A stretch of DNA of 64,000 nucleotides from Methylophilus medardensis (lineage in GTDB: Bacteria > Pseudomonadota > Gammaproteobacteria > Burkholderiales > Methylophilaceae): NCBI RefSeq assembly GCF_006363915.1, contig NZ_CP040946.1. One strand, written 5' to 3'. The notes below the pieces were generated by a model that ran no database searches, was not told the DNA's origin, and saw only the letters and a list, made by a program, of their open reading frames with translations. The position numbers and the translations under genes were made by a program. Position 1 is the first letter of the stretch. The number at the start of each line of letters is the position of its first letter. This document shows positions 10,856 to 19,619 of this stretch, piece by piece.

Positions 10856-10898
10856 ACTACCCCCTATTAATTCAGCTAATTAGTACATGCTTAATAAT

Positions 10899-12110
10899 TT
10901 AAGCCTGCCTAAATGGCAATACTGTTGCACCACTTTTTAGCTCATCAAGATAATCAGCCCAACGCTGCATCATTATTGTGCGGTCTTTTAGGAACTGAGC
11001 TCGCTCATACGCAGTACCCAATGGATTAGCTACAGAGTGAGCCAATTGCCTTTCAATGTGTTTAGGATCTAAACCTAACTCCTGCTCACCAAGCGTTTGA
11101 GCAATCGCTCTGAAACCATGGCCAGTTATTTCTGCTTGTGTGTCATACCCCATATTGCGTAATGCAGCATTGATTGCGTTTTCACTCATAGGGCGTTCAT
11201 GCGTGCGACCACCTGGGAATACATAAATGCCATGGCCTGAAAATGAGCGCATGGCTTCAATAATTGCCAATGCCTGCCTAGACAAAGGCACAATGTGTTG
11301 TGTTTTGGTTTTAGTTACCAGGTATCGCCATTCTTTGTTCTCAAAATCAAGATCGACCCATTTCATGTGTCTCAGCTCACCGATACGCTGAAAAAGTAAT
11401 GGCGCAAGTTTTATTGCACATCGCACGGTGAGAGTGCCTTTATAACCATCTATGCTGCGTAATAGTTGTGCAACGTCTTTTGGCTCAATCATAGCAGCCA
11501 TATTTTTAACTACTGGAGGAGGTAATGCACCTTTGAGGTCTGGAGCTGGATTGTAGGTAGCGAAACCCTTTTGGATTGCATAGCGGAAAACTTGCCCTGC
11601 CGTTTGTATGACACGGTGTGCAGTCTCTAACTTGTTTTGCTTCTGCAGTATGTTGGTGGTCTCTAACACCATAGGAGCTGTTATGCTTGAGATTGCCTTC
11701 TGGCCTAGGCTTGGGTATAGGTAGTAATCTAACCAGCGTTTAACGCGCTGCTGATGGCGCTCTGACTTGCTCTTATTATGTAGGGCATGCCACTCGTTTG
11801 CTACAGCCTCAAAAGTGTTCAGTGCTTCAAGCTTAGCTTGCGCCTTTGCATCTTTACGTGCTTCACTTGGATCTTTACCCTCGGCCACCAGCGTACGGGC
11901 TTCATCCCGTTTTACTCTTGCTGAGGCAAGTGATATTTCAGGATAGGTGCCCACTGATAGAGTTTTCTCTTTATCGTTGAAACGATACTTCAAACGCCAC
12001 CACTTACCGCCATTTGGGTTAACAATTAGATATAAACCTTTTTCATCGTAAAGCTTGTAGGCTTTTTCTGTAGGCTTGGCATTGCGTAAAGCTGTATCAG
12101 TAAGTGCCAT
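10899..12110 (-). CDS. int: P4-type tyrosine integrase of the island
   Basis: A 403-residue site-specific recombinase that inserts and excises the element at the tRNA-Leu 3' end. Residues 1-90 are the DUF4102 arm-binding domain (KLYDEKGLYLIV, SVGTYPEISLASAR), 98-190 the SAM-like core-binding domain, and 210-380 the catalytic domain. Catalytic set: Arg242 (QRIGEL), a Lys in VTKTKT (267 or 269), His331-x2-Arg334 (GHGFRA), His358, and nucleophile Tyr368 (TAYERA). All are present, so it should be active. It points away from the tRNA, with its start 67 bp from the right attachment repeat. GGGGTAA motifs in that gap, one within 4 bp of the start codon, suggest the protein may control its own promoter. 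Confidence 0.95.
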   Translation of the reverse strand: MALTDTALRNAKPTEKAYKLYDEKGLYLIVNPNGGKWWRLKYRFNDKEKTLSVGTYPEISLASARVKRDEARTLVAEGKDPSEARKDAKAQAKLEALNTFEAVANEWHALHNKSKSERHQQRVKRWLDYYLYPSLGQKAISSITAPMVLETTNILQKQNKLETAHRVIQTAGQVFRYAIQKGFATYNPAPDLKGALPPPVVKNMAAMIEPKDVAQLLRSIDGYKGTLTVRCAIKLAPLLFQRIGELRHMKWVDLDFENKEWRYLVTKTKTQHIVPLSRQALAIIEAMRSFSGHGIYVFPGGRTHERPMSENAINAALRNMGYDTQAEITGHGFRAIAQTLGEQELGLDPKHIERQLAHSVANPLGTAYERAQFLKDRTIMMQRWADYLDELKSGATVLPFRQA

Positions 12111-12113
12111 CTT

Positions 12114-12174
12114 GGGGTAACTCTCACAGGGGTAAAATTTGTTACCCCGTAAGTTACCCCTTAAAATTGGGGTA
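12114..12174. promoter_or_regulatory. TTACCCC motif cluster: integrase promoter region and candidate arm sites
   Basis: Between the integrase start and the right attachment repeat lie GTTACCCC at 12141-12148 and 12153-12160 (12 bp apart) and inverted copies GGGGTAA at 12114-12120 and 12129-12135, plus GGGGTA at 12169-12174. The directly repeated pair matches the one at 619-638. Five copies in 61 bp is far above chance. Likely uses are arm-type binding by the integrase and autoregulation. Confidence 0.5.
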
Positions 12175-12176
12175 TG

Positions 12177-12298
12177 TCAAGCGACGCTATGATATGAAAA
12201 AAGGCCTAGATTTTCATCTAAGCCTTTGAAATTCTTACGTTTTGCGTCTTTTTGATACTGTTTGAAAGTACTACATGGTGCCGGGAGCCGGAATCGAA
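12177..12298. repeat. Right attachment-site repeat, overlapping the tRNA-Leu 3' end
   Basis: Partner of 447-565. It includes the terminator hairpin, the spacer, the CCA end and the 3' acceptor and T-arm region of the intact tRNA gene. The 67-bp identical block is 12215-12281. Recombination between the two copies would delete about 11.7 kb and leave one tRNA gene. Because the distal copy has a damaged T arm, the crossover must lie inside the identical block. Confidence 0.9.
12197..12226 (-). terminator. Terminator of tRNA-Leu
   Basis: On the minus strand the stem AGGCTTAGAT / ATCTAGGCCT (one mismatch, 4-base loop) is followed by six Ts. It lies 50 bp past the tRNA end and was duplicated as part of the attachment repeat (second copy near 467-496). 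Confidence 0.8.
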
Positions 12299-12360
12299 CC
12301 GGCACGCCTTGCGGCGCTGGATTTTGAGTCCAGTGCGTCTACCAGTTCCGCCATCCCGGC
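12276..12360 (-). tRNA. tRNA-Leu, anticodon CAA
   Basis: Read on the minus strand from 12360 to 12276. Acceptor stem GCCGGGA pairs with TCCCGGC, discriminator A, encoded CCA at 12278-12276. Anticodon stem CTGGA/TCCAG encloses loop CTCAAAA with anticodon CAA (12326-12324), reading UUG. A long variable arm (GCGCCGCAAGGCGT) marks it as class II, and the T loop TTCGATTC is normal. It is the integration target of the adjacent island; the element restores the 3' end so the gene stays functional. Confidence 0.97.
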
Positions 12361-12413
12361 ATGGGATATAATGTTGGACAACAAAGAAGCTATTATAACC
12401 ACAATTTTGATTT

Positions 12414-13454
12414 ATGAAAACTCTAGATTTCGATTTTTATCTTCCTCCCCACCTAATTGCGCAACATCCGCTGCCTAATCGCTCTGAAAGTCGTCTGCTG
12501 GAGGTCAATGCTTTAACGCAATCGATTCGCAATCATCACTTTCGTGAGATTGCCGCGCATTTTGAGGCTGGCGATGTACTGGTCCTCAATGACACCAAGG
12601 TGATTAAAGCGCGTCTGTTTGGGCAAAAGGCCACTGGCGGGCACATTGAGGTGATGATTGATCGCGTGCTTTCGCCGCAAGAGGCTTATGCGCAAATCAA
12701 GTCTTCGCGCTCACCCAAGGCTGGCAGTTTGCTACATTTGTCGGCGGGCTATCAGGCGGAGGTGTTAGGACGGCACGCGGATATGTTTCATATTCAATTG
12801 CTGGGGGAGGCGTCATGGTATGACTTTTTGGAGCAATATGGTCAATTACCGTTACCGCCTTATATTGAACATACTGCGGATGCGGCAGATGACACGCGCT
12901 ATCAAACCGTGTTCGCCAAACATGCTGGCGCGGTGGCTGCGCCAACGGCTGGCTTGCATTTTGATGAGGCCTTATTACAGGCATTGATCGACAAGGGGGT
13001 GCATGTTCGCTATGTGACGCTACATGTAGGCGCTGGCACTTTTCAGCCCGTGAAGGTAGATGACATCGCCGATCATCACATGCACAGCGAGGTGTATCAT
13101 TTGCCGGCGGATACCATCCAAACCATTCTAGAGGCGCGCGCAAATGGCAAGCGCGTCACGGCGGTGGGGACAACCTCATTACGCACCCTAGAGAGTGCAG
13201 CGCATGTCGGGAAACTGTTCGCGCACCATGGGGATACCAATATTTTCATCACCCCGGGCTTTGAGTTCAAACTGGTCGACCGCCTGATTACCAACTTTCA
13301 CCTACCAAAGAGTACTTTAATGATGCTGGTTTCGGCATTTGGGGGCTATGACCTGATGCGCGAAGCTTATGCGCATGCGATTGAGGAGGCTTATCGTTTT
13401 TTCAGCTACGGTGATGCCATGCTGATTACGCGCGCGCCGTCGCCCAAAGGCTAA
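12414..13454 (+). CDS. queA: S-adenosylmethionine:tRNA ribosyltransferase-isomerase
   Basis: QueA moves the ribosyl part of SAM onto 7-aminomethyl-deazaguanine in tRNA to make epoxyqueuosine, the penultimate step of queuosine synthesis. It has 346 residues, normal for the family. Recognisable motifs: DFYLPPHLIAQHP at the N-terminus, GDVLVLNDTKVIKARLFG (about 52-69), APTAGLHFD (near 180), LHVGAGTFQPV (about 203-213), TNFHLPKSTLMMLVSAF near the end. The start ATG at 12414 lacks a clear Shine-Dalgarno sequence; the next in-frame ATG is inside the domain. It stands alone, divergent from tRNA-Leu. The partner tgt is not in the window. Confidence 0.97.
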   Translation: MKTLDFDFYLPPHLIAQHPLPNRSESRLLEVNALTQSIRNHHFREIAAHFEAGDVLVLNDTKVIKARLFGQKATGGHIEVMIDRVLSPQEAYAQIKSSRSPKAGSLLHLSAGYQAEVLGRHADMFHIQLLGEASWYDFLEQYGQLPLPPYIEHTADAADDTRYQTVFAKHAGAVAAPTAGLHFDEALLQALIDKGVHVRYVTLHVGAGTFQPVKVDDIADHHMHSEVYHLPADTIQTILEARANGKRVTAVGTTSLRTLESAAHVGKLFAHHGDTNIFITPGFEFKLVDRLITNFHLPKSTLMMLVSAFGGYDLMREAYAHAIEEAYRFFSYGDAMLITRAPSPKG

Positions 13455-13512
13455 ACTTGCACGTTAAAATGTAGTCTATTAACCACTTATATAAAAACAG
13501 GATCACGGAGAT

Positions 13513-14385
13513 ATGCAATTCATCCCAAAAATAGTGTGCGGACTGGCCTTATGTTGCCTGTCGTTTTCAATTTATGCAGACATCTTGCCTGAAGCAGAAG
13601 TGGGCATCAAAATCCCACTTGTTAAAAAGCCCACCACCCGGCCCATGTCGGTCGCCTACTTGCCTAGCAACCAGCATTACTATATCGCTGATGGTGGTTT
13701 GGCGCCCATGGGTAGCGAGTTTGAAGCCCCGATCTCAAAATCCGAAGTGCATGCCTTTAGCGCTGATGGCAAATACCTGAACTCAGCCAAGCCTGGCTTT
13801 GATAATCGCTCACTGTATTTCAACCCCAACTCAGGCAAGCTGGAAACCATTACTTATAACATTTCTAGCGCGGTTGGTTTTTTACCGAACACGGGTATTT
13901 TCAGCCTAGCAGTGAATGATCGTGGTGAAATATTGGATACCTCTGCCGACATATCACAATTCAATCCGGCCTTTGGCGATGCCGGCACCATGCCCAGTTA
14001 CGACCCGGTGACTAAGCTTTACTATGCCAAGCAAGACAGAGGCAATCTGGTGTTTGTTGTTGATGCTAAACAACGTGAAAAAATGCAAGAGATCAAGCTA
14101 GACTTTACTAAAGCACAAGTCGCGCATGATGATGTGAGTGATCACTACATTGCATTTACTGGTGTAGCGGGCAACGAGTTAGCCCTGCTGGATGTTGATC
14201 ATAAAGCGGTACTGATTTTTGATTTAAATGGCCAATTTGTCGGCAAAAGTGCGCTGCCAGCCACCATGAAATTACGGTCGCAAAATCACTTCAATGGCTT
14301 AGGGTATTCCAACGGTATGATGTTTGTTTACCATGAACCAGAAGGCGAGTTTGGCACTTATTATGGGTTTAAAGTGGTCAAATAA
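13513..14385 (+). CDS. Secreted protein, possible beta-propeller, function unknown
   Basis: A 290-residue protein with a clear signal peptide (cleavage near residue 22, IYADILP). The mature part alternates short hydrophobic strands with Asp/Gly/Asn turns such as HYYIADGG, VHAFSADGKYLNS and FSLAVNDRGEILDTS, the style of NHL- or SMP-type six-bladed propellers, which bind ligands or hydrolyse lactones. No enzyme-specific residues can be named. ACGGAG lies 5 bases before the ATG. It is monocistronic: about 60 bp after queA, and ended by the strong palindromic terminator at 14393. Confidence 0.6.
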   Translation: MQFIPKIVCGLALCCLSFSIYADILPEAEVGIKIPLVKKPTTRPMSVAYLPSNQHYYIADGGLAPMGSEFEAPISKSEVHAFSADGKYLNSAKPGFDNRSLYFNPNSGKLETITYNISSAVGFLPNTGIFSLAVNDRGEILDTSADISQFNPAFGDAGTMPSYDPVTKLYYAKQDRGNLVFVVDAKQREKMQEIKLDFTKAQVAHDDVSDHYIAFTGVAGNELALLDVDHKAVLIFDLNGQFVGKSALPATMKLRSQNHFNGLGYSNGMMFVYHEPEGEFGTYYGFKVVK

Positions 14386-14392
14386 CGATGCA

Positions 14393-14436
14393 TTAACCAT
14401 AAAAAACCGCGCTGATGCGCGGTTTTTTATGGTTAA
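14393..14436. terminator. Bidirectional terminator between convergent genes
   Basis: A perfect palindrome of two 20-base arms around a TGAT loop. The GC core CCGCGC/GCGCGG is flanked by six As on one side and six Ts on the other, so it works in both directions. It ends the secreted-protein gene (stop at 14385) and the transglycosylase gene (stop at 14446). Confidence 0.93.
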
Positions 14437-14445
14437 GTTTTGCGC

Positions 14446-15087
14446 CTATTGGCTGGCCATATTCAGGGGGTCAGCGGCATTTGCGGGCGAGTAGTGCCAA
14501 TGATTTCGCCAAGCGCCAACCACCAAGTTAGGGTAATCGGGCTTGCCTAAACTACCGTTATAGCGCCCAAGCGCGCGGTAATAGTCCCCGTGCTCAATAT
14601 CCAAATAGTGACGCAAAATGGTACAGCCGTAGCGTAGATTTAAGCGCATATCAAACAGGTTGTGTTCATTGGCGCCAATCGACTTCACCCAAAACGGCAT
14701 CACTTGCATATACCCACGCGCGCCGACGCTTGAAACTGCATACTTTTTGAATCCGCTCTCGACATGAATCAATCCGAGCACCAGTTGCGGGTCTAAGCCG
14801 GCACGCGTGGCTTCATAATGCACAGATTTGAGAAAGTCTTCACGGTATTGCGCATCGGGGATACGCTTGGCGAGTCTGCCTGACATGGTCTGCAGCCACT
14901 GCTGCGCGGATTGCTCTGACTCAAACAATAAGCGCGGCGCGGCCAAATCACTGACAGACTTTTGCATTAACGCTTTCACGCTATTTGCCAAAGGCTCTTC
15001 TTTTTGATTGCCCGCCATAGACGGTGCTGACCAGGCACATAGGCCGGCCAGCAGTATTGCAAACAAACACAAGAAAAGTTTTTTCAT
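14446..15087 (-). CDS. Lytic transglycosylase, SLT domain
   Basis: It cleaves peptidoglycan between MurNAc and GlcNAc to give 1,6-anhydroMurNAc ends, in the periplasm. The start at 15087 (MKKLFLCLF) places a normal signal peptide first; an upstream ATG at 15111 would add eight polar residues and has no better ribosome site. The SLT domain is in the second half: HVESGFKKYAVSS (catalytic Glu), GARGYMQVMP, NLRYGCTILRHYL and ALGRYNGS are the standard motifs of family 1. It follows proS in the same direction after 65 bp, an arrangement seen in related betaproteobacteria. Confidence 0.9.
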   Translation of the reverse strand: MKKLFLCLFAILLAGLCAWSAPSMAGNQKEEPLANSVKALMQKSVSDLAAPRLLFESEQSAQQWLQTMSGRLAKRIPDAQYREDFLKSVHYEATRAGLDPQLVLGLIHVESGFKKYAVSSVGARGYMQVMPFWVKSIGANEHNLFDMRLNLRYGCTILRHYLDIEHGDYYRALGRYNGSLGKPDYPNLVVGAWRNHWHYSPANAADPLNMASQ

Positions 15088-15151
15088 CGCGTCTATTGTA
15101 GTCACATTCATCCCCGCAAAGGCGCCAAACAGAGGGATGAAATCCCTCTAG

Positions 15152-16861
15152 TTACTGACCAAGTTTGTCACGTAAAAACGCCACACACTCAGTGACTTGC
15201 AAGTTTTGTGCCTCAGCATCGGTGCGCCCTTTGTATTCGACCTCACCCTGTGCCAAGCCCCTATCGCCAATCACGATACGATGGGGAATCCCCATCAAGT
15301 CACTCTCGGCAAACATGACGCCAGGACGCTCGCCACGGTCATCTAACAAGACATCCACCCCTGCTTGTTGTAATGCCGTATATAGCGTGAACGCCGCCTG
15401 TTTGACCGCGTCACTTTTATCGAGGCCAATCGGGCAAATGACCACGGCAAACGGTGCCATGCTCAAGGGGAAAACAATCCCTTTGTCATCGTTGCCCTGC
15501 TCAATGGCAGCCCCGACAATACGTGAAACGCCAATGCCATAACAACCCATTTCCATGACTTGGGTTTGGCCGTTTTCGTCGAGATAAGTCGCTTGCATGG
15601 CCTCGGAGTATTTGGTGCGCAACTGAAAAATATGGCCGACTTCAATGCCACGACATAAACTCAACTGCCCTTTGCCATCCGGACTCATGTCCCCCGCGAC
15701 AACATTGCGAATGTCGGCGACAACTACCGGCTCTGGTAAATCACGGCCAAAATTGACACCCGCCAAATGGAATTTGGGTTTATTCGCACCACAGACAAAG
15801 TCACTCATCAAGGCAACGGTGCGATCGGCGATCACGCGCACCTTGTCACTCACACCGACCGGGCCAATAAAGCCGGGCGGGCAATTTAAGTGCGCGCGAA
15901 TTTCTTCTTCAGTGGCCAAGCGGAAAGTTGTCACCCCGGCCAGTTTGCCAAATTTCACTTCGTTTAATTGGTGGTCACCGCGCAATAAAGCCAGGGTGAA
16001 TACCTCATCGACCATCAGGGCAACCGACTTCACCGTGCGGCTCACTGGCAGCTCAAGCAATCCCGCCACTGCTTCACAAGCGGTTTGTTTTGGCGTATCC
16101 ACCTCGCGCATCGCCTCACTGGCGGCTGCACGCTGACCGGAGGCGACTGCTTCGGCCAATTCTACGTTGGCCGCGTAATCTGACTGCTCACAATAGGCCA
16201 GGGCATCTTCGCCGCTGTCTGCGAGCACGTGAAACTCTTGAGAACCATCGCCACCAATCGCACCGGAATCGGCTTTCACAGCACGAAATTTAAGGCCTAA
16301 ACGGGTGAAGATATTGCTGTAGGCCGTGTGCATAGCCTGATAAGTATTGACCAGACAGTCAGCACTAGTATGAAACGAATAGGCATCTTTCATTAAAAAC
16401 TCGCGCGCGCGCATCACGCCAAAGCGTGGTCTGATTTCGTCCCTGAACTTGGTCTGAATCTGATAGAAGTTAAGCGGAAGTTGTTTGTAGCTGTTGATTT
16501 CTTTACGCGCGATGTCAGTAATCACTTCTTCATGTGTCGGCCCAAAACAAAAATCGCGCGCGTGGCGATCTTGTATTTTTAACATTTGCGGGCCGAATAC
16601 CGCCCAGCGGCCGGTTTCTTCCCACAGCTCTTTGGGCTGCACCGCTGGCATCAATAACTCTAGCGCACCTGCTTTGTTCATTTCATCACGCACGATGTGT
16701 TCTACTTTGCGTAAGACCCGCAAGCCAAGTGGCATCCAGCTATACAAACCACTCCCCAGTTTTTTGATTAAGCCTGCGCGCACCATCAGTTGATGGCTAA
16801 TCAACTCAGCGTCGGAAGGGGCTTCTTTTTGGGTGGCAATGAAAAATTGTGAGGCGCGCAT
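15152..16861 (-). CDS. proS: Prolyl-tRNA synthetase
   Basis: It charges tRNA-Pro. It has 569 residues with the bacterial-type arrangement: class II motif 1 near residue 60-90, motif 2 with RFGVMRAREFLMKDAYSFH (about 146-164), a YbaK-like editing domain inserted at about 230-390, motif 3 GIGVSRIVGAAIEQ near 443, and an anticodon-binding domain at the C-terminus (VVICPIGLDKSD, LLDDRGERPGVMF). The start ATG at 16861 begins the usual MRASQFFIATQKE. No disruption. Confidence 0.98.
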   Translation of the reverse strand: MRASQFFIATQKEAPSDAELISHQLMVRAGLIKKLGSGLYSWMPLGLRVLRKVEHIVRDEMNKAGALELLMPAVQPKELWEETGRWAVFGPQMLKIQDRHARDFCFGPTHEEVITDIARKEINSYKQLPLNFYQIQTKFRDEIRPRFGVMRAREFLMKDAYSFHTSADCLVNTYQAMHTAYSNIFTRLGLKFRAVKADSGAIGGDGSQEFHVLADSGEDALAYCEQSDYAANVELAEAVASGQRAAASEAMREVDTPKQTACEAVAGLLELPVSRTVKSVALMVDEVFTLALLRGDHQLNEVKFGKLAGVTTFRLATEEEIRAHLNCPPGFIGPVGVSDKVRVIADRTVALMSDFVCGANKPKFHLAGVNFGRDLPEPVVVADIRNVVAGDMSPDGKGQLSLCRGIEVGHIFQLRTKYSEAMQATYLDENGQTQVMEMGCYGIGVSRIVGAAIEQGNDDKGIVFPLSMAPFAVVICPIGLDKSDAVKQAAFTLYTALQQAGVDVLLDDRGERPGVMFAESDLMGIPHRIVIGDRGLAQGEVEYKGRTDAEAQNLQVTECVAFLRDKLGQ

Positions 16862-16928
16862 AAAATCACTTTTAAACAGAATCTAAAAGCGGGATTTTAG
16901 CCTTAAACCGAGGCTGAGTCACTCACGC

Positions 16929-17570
16929 TTATTCGGGCAAACGATCCCCTGGGGTTGCGCGATGCAGGATGGGACTATCGGTGGGAATGTAACCGTCTTT
17001 CCACTGCGCCATGGGCACAATCGTCGCCGGCGAGCCATTGTCATAAAACCAGCTATCAACGGCATATTCAGCATGGTTGTCGAGCTGCTGAATGACAGCA
17101 GCACTGTGTGGCCAGCCGGTAAAAAAGAATTTGCGGGTGCGGGTATCTAAAATACGATGAAAGCGGACCAAGCCGGCTTGCTGCATCAGCCGTAGATAGG
17201 TGGTGCTGTTAATCGCTTCGTCATTGCAATCTTGTTGATGCAGGTAGTCACGATTATTAAAGGTGCCTGCGCGATCTGCGGCGGTGCCCACTTTAGTCCC
17301 CACCATATCTTCCAGCACGCCAATCGCTTGCGACATTGCGATCCGCTCAGCTTCGGCGCTTTCGGGGGTTGGCGTAAACAGTCTGACGACGTTGGCCCAC
17401 TCAGCCGCTGTCAGGCTAAGCGTGTCGACTTGCACACAACCGCCGCCTTGGCATACTTCAAAAGCAGCTAAGGACGGGGTGGAATGGTAAATCCGGTTAA
17501 TATCGTTTAGGTCTGCATGGGCAGGCCAGACGACCGCGTTACAAAATAAGCACGCGATTAGATAACTCAT
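16929..17570 (-). CDS. Conserved secreted protein of unknown function
   Basis: The reading frame is open much farther upstream, but the start at 17570 (MSYLIACLFC) gives a proper signal peptide (cleavage after PAHA near residue 20) and a 213-residue product. It has four Cys in the mature part (VCQGGGC, QDCND), suggesting a disulfide, and conserved-looking aromatic segments (RKFFFTGWPHSA, DSWFYDNGSPATIVPMAQWKDGY). I do not recognise a fold. Its start overlaps the end of the TPM gene at 17539 by 32 bp, so it is probably the last gene of the lemA-TPM operon. Confidence 0.6.
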   Translation of the reverse strand: MSYLIACLFCNAVVWPAHADLNDINRIYHSTPSLAAFEVCQGGGCVQVDTLSLTAAEWANVVRLFTPTPESAEAERIAMSQAIGVLEDMVGTKVGTAADRAGTFNNRDYLHQQDCNDEAINSTTYLRLMQQAGLVRFHRILDTRTRKFFFTGWPHSAAVIQQLDNHAEYAVDSWFYDNGSPATIVPMAQWKDGYIPTDSPILHRATPGDRLPE

Positions 17571-18048
17571 TGCGCGAGATCGCTTCTGGCGGAAAATGTT
17601 TCGCCAACTGCTCGCCAATGGCTTGTATGCCGTACAACACACCCGATTCAAACTGCCCACTTCTGAACATCCCTTCCATGTGTTGGCAGATCTGCTGCCA
17701 ACCAGCCTCGCCAACTTGCCTGTGTATGCCGCGGTCAGCCACAATCTCTACATCATGGTCGGCAAGCAACAAATAAATCAGCACGCCATTGTTGTGCTCG
17801 GTATCCCAGATATTGAAATGGCCGAATAAATGCATGGCGCGTCGTCTGGGAGACAAGCCTTTAAATATCGCGTACGTGGGTAAACCAGATTCAATCACTA
17901 CCCGGATTTCACCCGCATGGTGGCGCTCACTTTGCGCAATCGCGTGCTCAATGTGTTTAAGCGAATCCGGTGGAAACAAACCGCTCACATGCCTTGGATG
18001 GCTCCAGGCATGTCTTAACCAACGTTTAATCGGGTGCACTGATTTCAT
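17539..18048 (-). CDS. TPM-domain protein, short form
   Basis: A 169-residue protein with a TPM (TLP18.3/Psb32/MOLO-1) domain over about residues 27-150: HIEHAIAQSERHHAGEIRVVIE, then NNGVLIYLLLADHDVEIVADRGI and the closing helix SGVLYGIQAIGEQLAKHF. These domains occur in membrane-linked proteins of plant photosystem repair and in the bacterial YgcG family; their biochemical role in bacteria is not settled. It lacks a signal peptide and a C-terminal membrane segment, unlike its neighbour. It lies 17 bp after the larger TPM gene. Confidence 0.85.
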   Translation of the reverse strand: MKSVHPIKRWLRHAWSHPRHVSGLFPPDSLKHIEHAIAQSERHHAGEIRVVIESGLPTYAIFKGLSPRRRAMHLFGHFNIWDTEHNNGVLIYLLLADHDVEIVADRGIHRQVGEAGWQQICQHMEGMFRSGQFESGVLYGIQAIGEQLAKHFPPEAISRNELSNRVLIL

Positions 18049-18065
18049 GATTGATTCAAGCCCTG

Positions 18066-18938
18066 TTACCAGTCACCGGAAGCACCGCCGCCACCAAACC
18101 CGCCGCCGCCACCGCTAAAAATATCCGGCCCTCGACTTCCGCCGGAATAGCCGCCGAGTCCACCCGGGTAAGGGCCATAGGTCCCCGCCCCACCCCGCCC
18201 ACCCATGGCGAGCGTAAACACAAAGGCTGCCAGACCGATGAAGCCCATGATCAGGGCGGTTGCTCCCAACCAGCCAGCGAGCCCGCCTAACAAGCCGCCA
18301 GTGACTAAACTGCCTGGAAAATCACCCAACATGCCTTTAAAGATTGCGCCGCCGATAATGGCGGCGAACATCAGGATGGGTAGCATACTTAACCAGTCAT
18401 CGGCATGCGGCTGTCGCTGCTTTTTGGTCGGTGCGGGCAGTTGCTCGCCTTGAATCAACTTGATCAAGCTATCGGTCGCCAGATTTAAGCCTTGATAAAA
18501 CTGGCCTTGTTTGAAGGCGGGGGCAATTTGCTCACTGATAATGCGTTTGGCAATCGCATCCGGAATCGCGCCTTCAAGACCGTATCCAACCTCGATACGC
18601 ATTTTCCGGTCATTTTTGGCTACGATAATGATGACGCCGTCATCTTGCTTTTCGCGACCAATTTTCCAGGCCTCGGCCAAGCGAATACCAAACTGTGAAA
18701 TCTCCTCCGGCTGTGTGCTTGGCACCAGCAACACTGCGACTTGCGAACCCGATTGTTGCGAAAACTGACTCAATTTTTGGTTGAGCGCCGCCTGCTCGTC
18801 TGCCGACAGCGTTTGCGTTAGATCTGTCACCGCTGTTTGCAAGGGTGGCAGTTCGAGCAAACCGTCGGCGGCTTGGCTGTGTGCCATGGCAAACAGCAAG
18901 CCACAGCCTAGCAATAAGGATTTCCAGCACGCCAGCAT
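18066..18938 (-). CDS. TPM-domain membrane protein of the YgcG family
   Basis: 290 residues: signal peptide (1-24), TPM domain (about 30-150, with QSGSQVAVLLVPST and GREKQDDGVIIIVAKNDRKMRIEVGYGLEG), a polar linker, two hydrophobic segments near 185-245, and a Gly/Ser-rich tail ending in GGGASGDW, which is the hallmark of the YgcG family. It should be an inner-membrane protein with the TPM domain in the periplasm. It starts 7 bp after the lemA stop; lemA-ygcG pairs are common and the two products are thought to act together, though the function is unknown. Confidence 0.9.
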   Translation of the reverse strand: MLACWKSLLLGCGLLFAMAHSQAADGLLELPPLQTAVTDLTQTLSADEQAALNQKLSQFSQQSGSQVAVLLVPSTQPEEISQFGIRLAEAWKIGREKQDDGVIIIVAKNDRKMRIEVGYGLEGAIPDAIAKRIISEQIAPAFKQGQFYQGLNLATDSLIKLIQGEQLPAPTKKQRQPHADDWLSMLPILMFAAIIGGAIFKGMLGDFPGSLVTGGLLGGLAGWLGATALIMGFIGLAAFVFTLAMGGRGGAGTYGPYPGGLGGYSGGSRGPDIFSGGGGGFGGGGASGDW

Positions 18939-18945
18939 TCAGGAC

Positions 18946-19542
18946 TTACTTATTGTCGCCAAAATCGACTTTAGGTGCGGTTGAAATCGCTTTTTCATTC
19001 TCTACCGTGAATGAGGGCTTGGCTTGATAGCCAAACATCATGGCGGTTAAGTTATTCGGAAAGCTACGTACAGCGACGTTATATTGTTTGACCGCTTCGA
19101 TGTAGCGATTACGGGCAACCGTGACGCGATTTTCGGTGCCCTCGAGTTGCGCTTGTAGATCTCTAAAACTCGCATCGGCTTTTAAGTTAGGATAGTTTTC
19201 AGACACCACCATCAAGCGAGACAGCGCACTGGTTAATTGCCCTTGTGCCGCCTGAAACTTGGCAAAGGCTTCCGGATCATTGAGTAACTCAGGGGTGACT
19301 TGCATACTGCCGACTTTGGCGCGAGCAGCGGTAACCTCCGTCAATACTTTTTCTTCGTGTGAGGCGTAGCCTTTGACTGTAGAAACCAGATTGGGCACCA
19401 AATCAGCACGACGTTGGTACTGGTTCAACACCTCAGACCAGTTGGCTTTGGTTTCTTCGTCCAAGCTTTGAAACTGGTTGTAACCGCAGCCAGTTAAGCT
19501 CAGGCTGGTGACCAGTAGTAGTAGGTTAAATAATCGACGCAT
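18946..19542 (-). CDS. lemA: LemA family lipoprotein
   Basis: 198 residues. The N-terminus is a lipoprotein signal with lipobox LTGC (Cys19). The body has the LemA pattern: SLDEETKANWSEVLNQYQRRADLVPNLV, LTSALSRLMVVSENYPNLKA, then the long helix with RVTVARNRYIEAVKQYN and the ending FGYQAKPSF. It is a coiled helical protein of the cell envelope, first gene of the lemA-TPM-TPM operon. Its exact role is unknown. Confidence 0.95.
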   Translation of the reverse strand: MRRLFNLLLLVTSLSLTGCGYNQFQSLDEETKANWSEVLNQYQRRADLVPNLVSTVKGYASHEEKVLTEVTAARAKVGSMQVTPELLNDPEAFAKFQAAQGQLTSALSRLMVVSENYPNLKADASFRDLQAQLEGTENRVTVARNRYIEAVKQYNVAVRSFPNNLTAMMFGYQAKPSFTVENEKAISTAPKVDFGDNK

Positions 19543-19619
19543 GTCAGACTCCAGTCAAAAAACAATCATTGCAAAATATAAATTCAATACCCATTAGATG
19601 CGGCTGGCAACGGACAAAT

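Noticed and set aside
12275..12478. 67-codon plus-strand frame over the tRNA-Leu gene and queA start
   Set aside because: It is antisense to the tRNA and overlaps queA in another frame; no coding signal.
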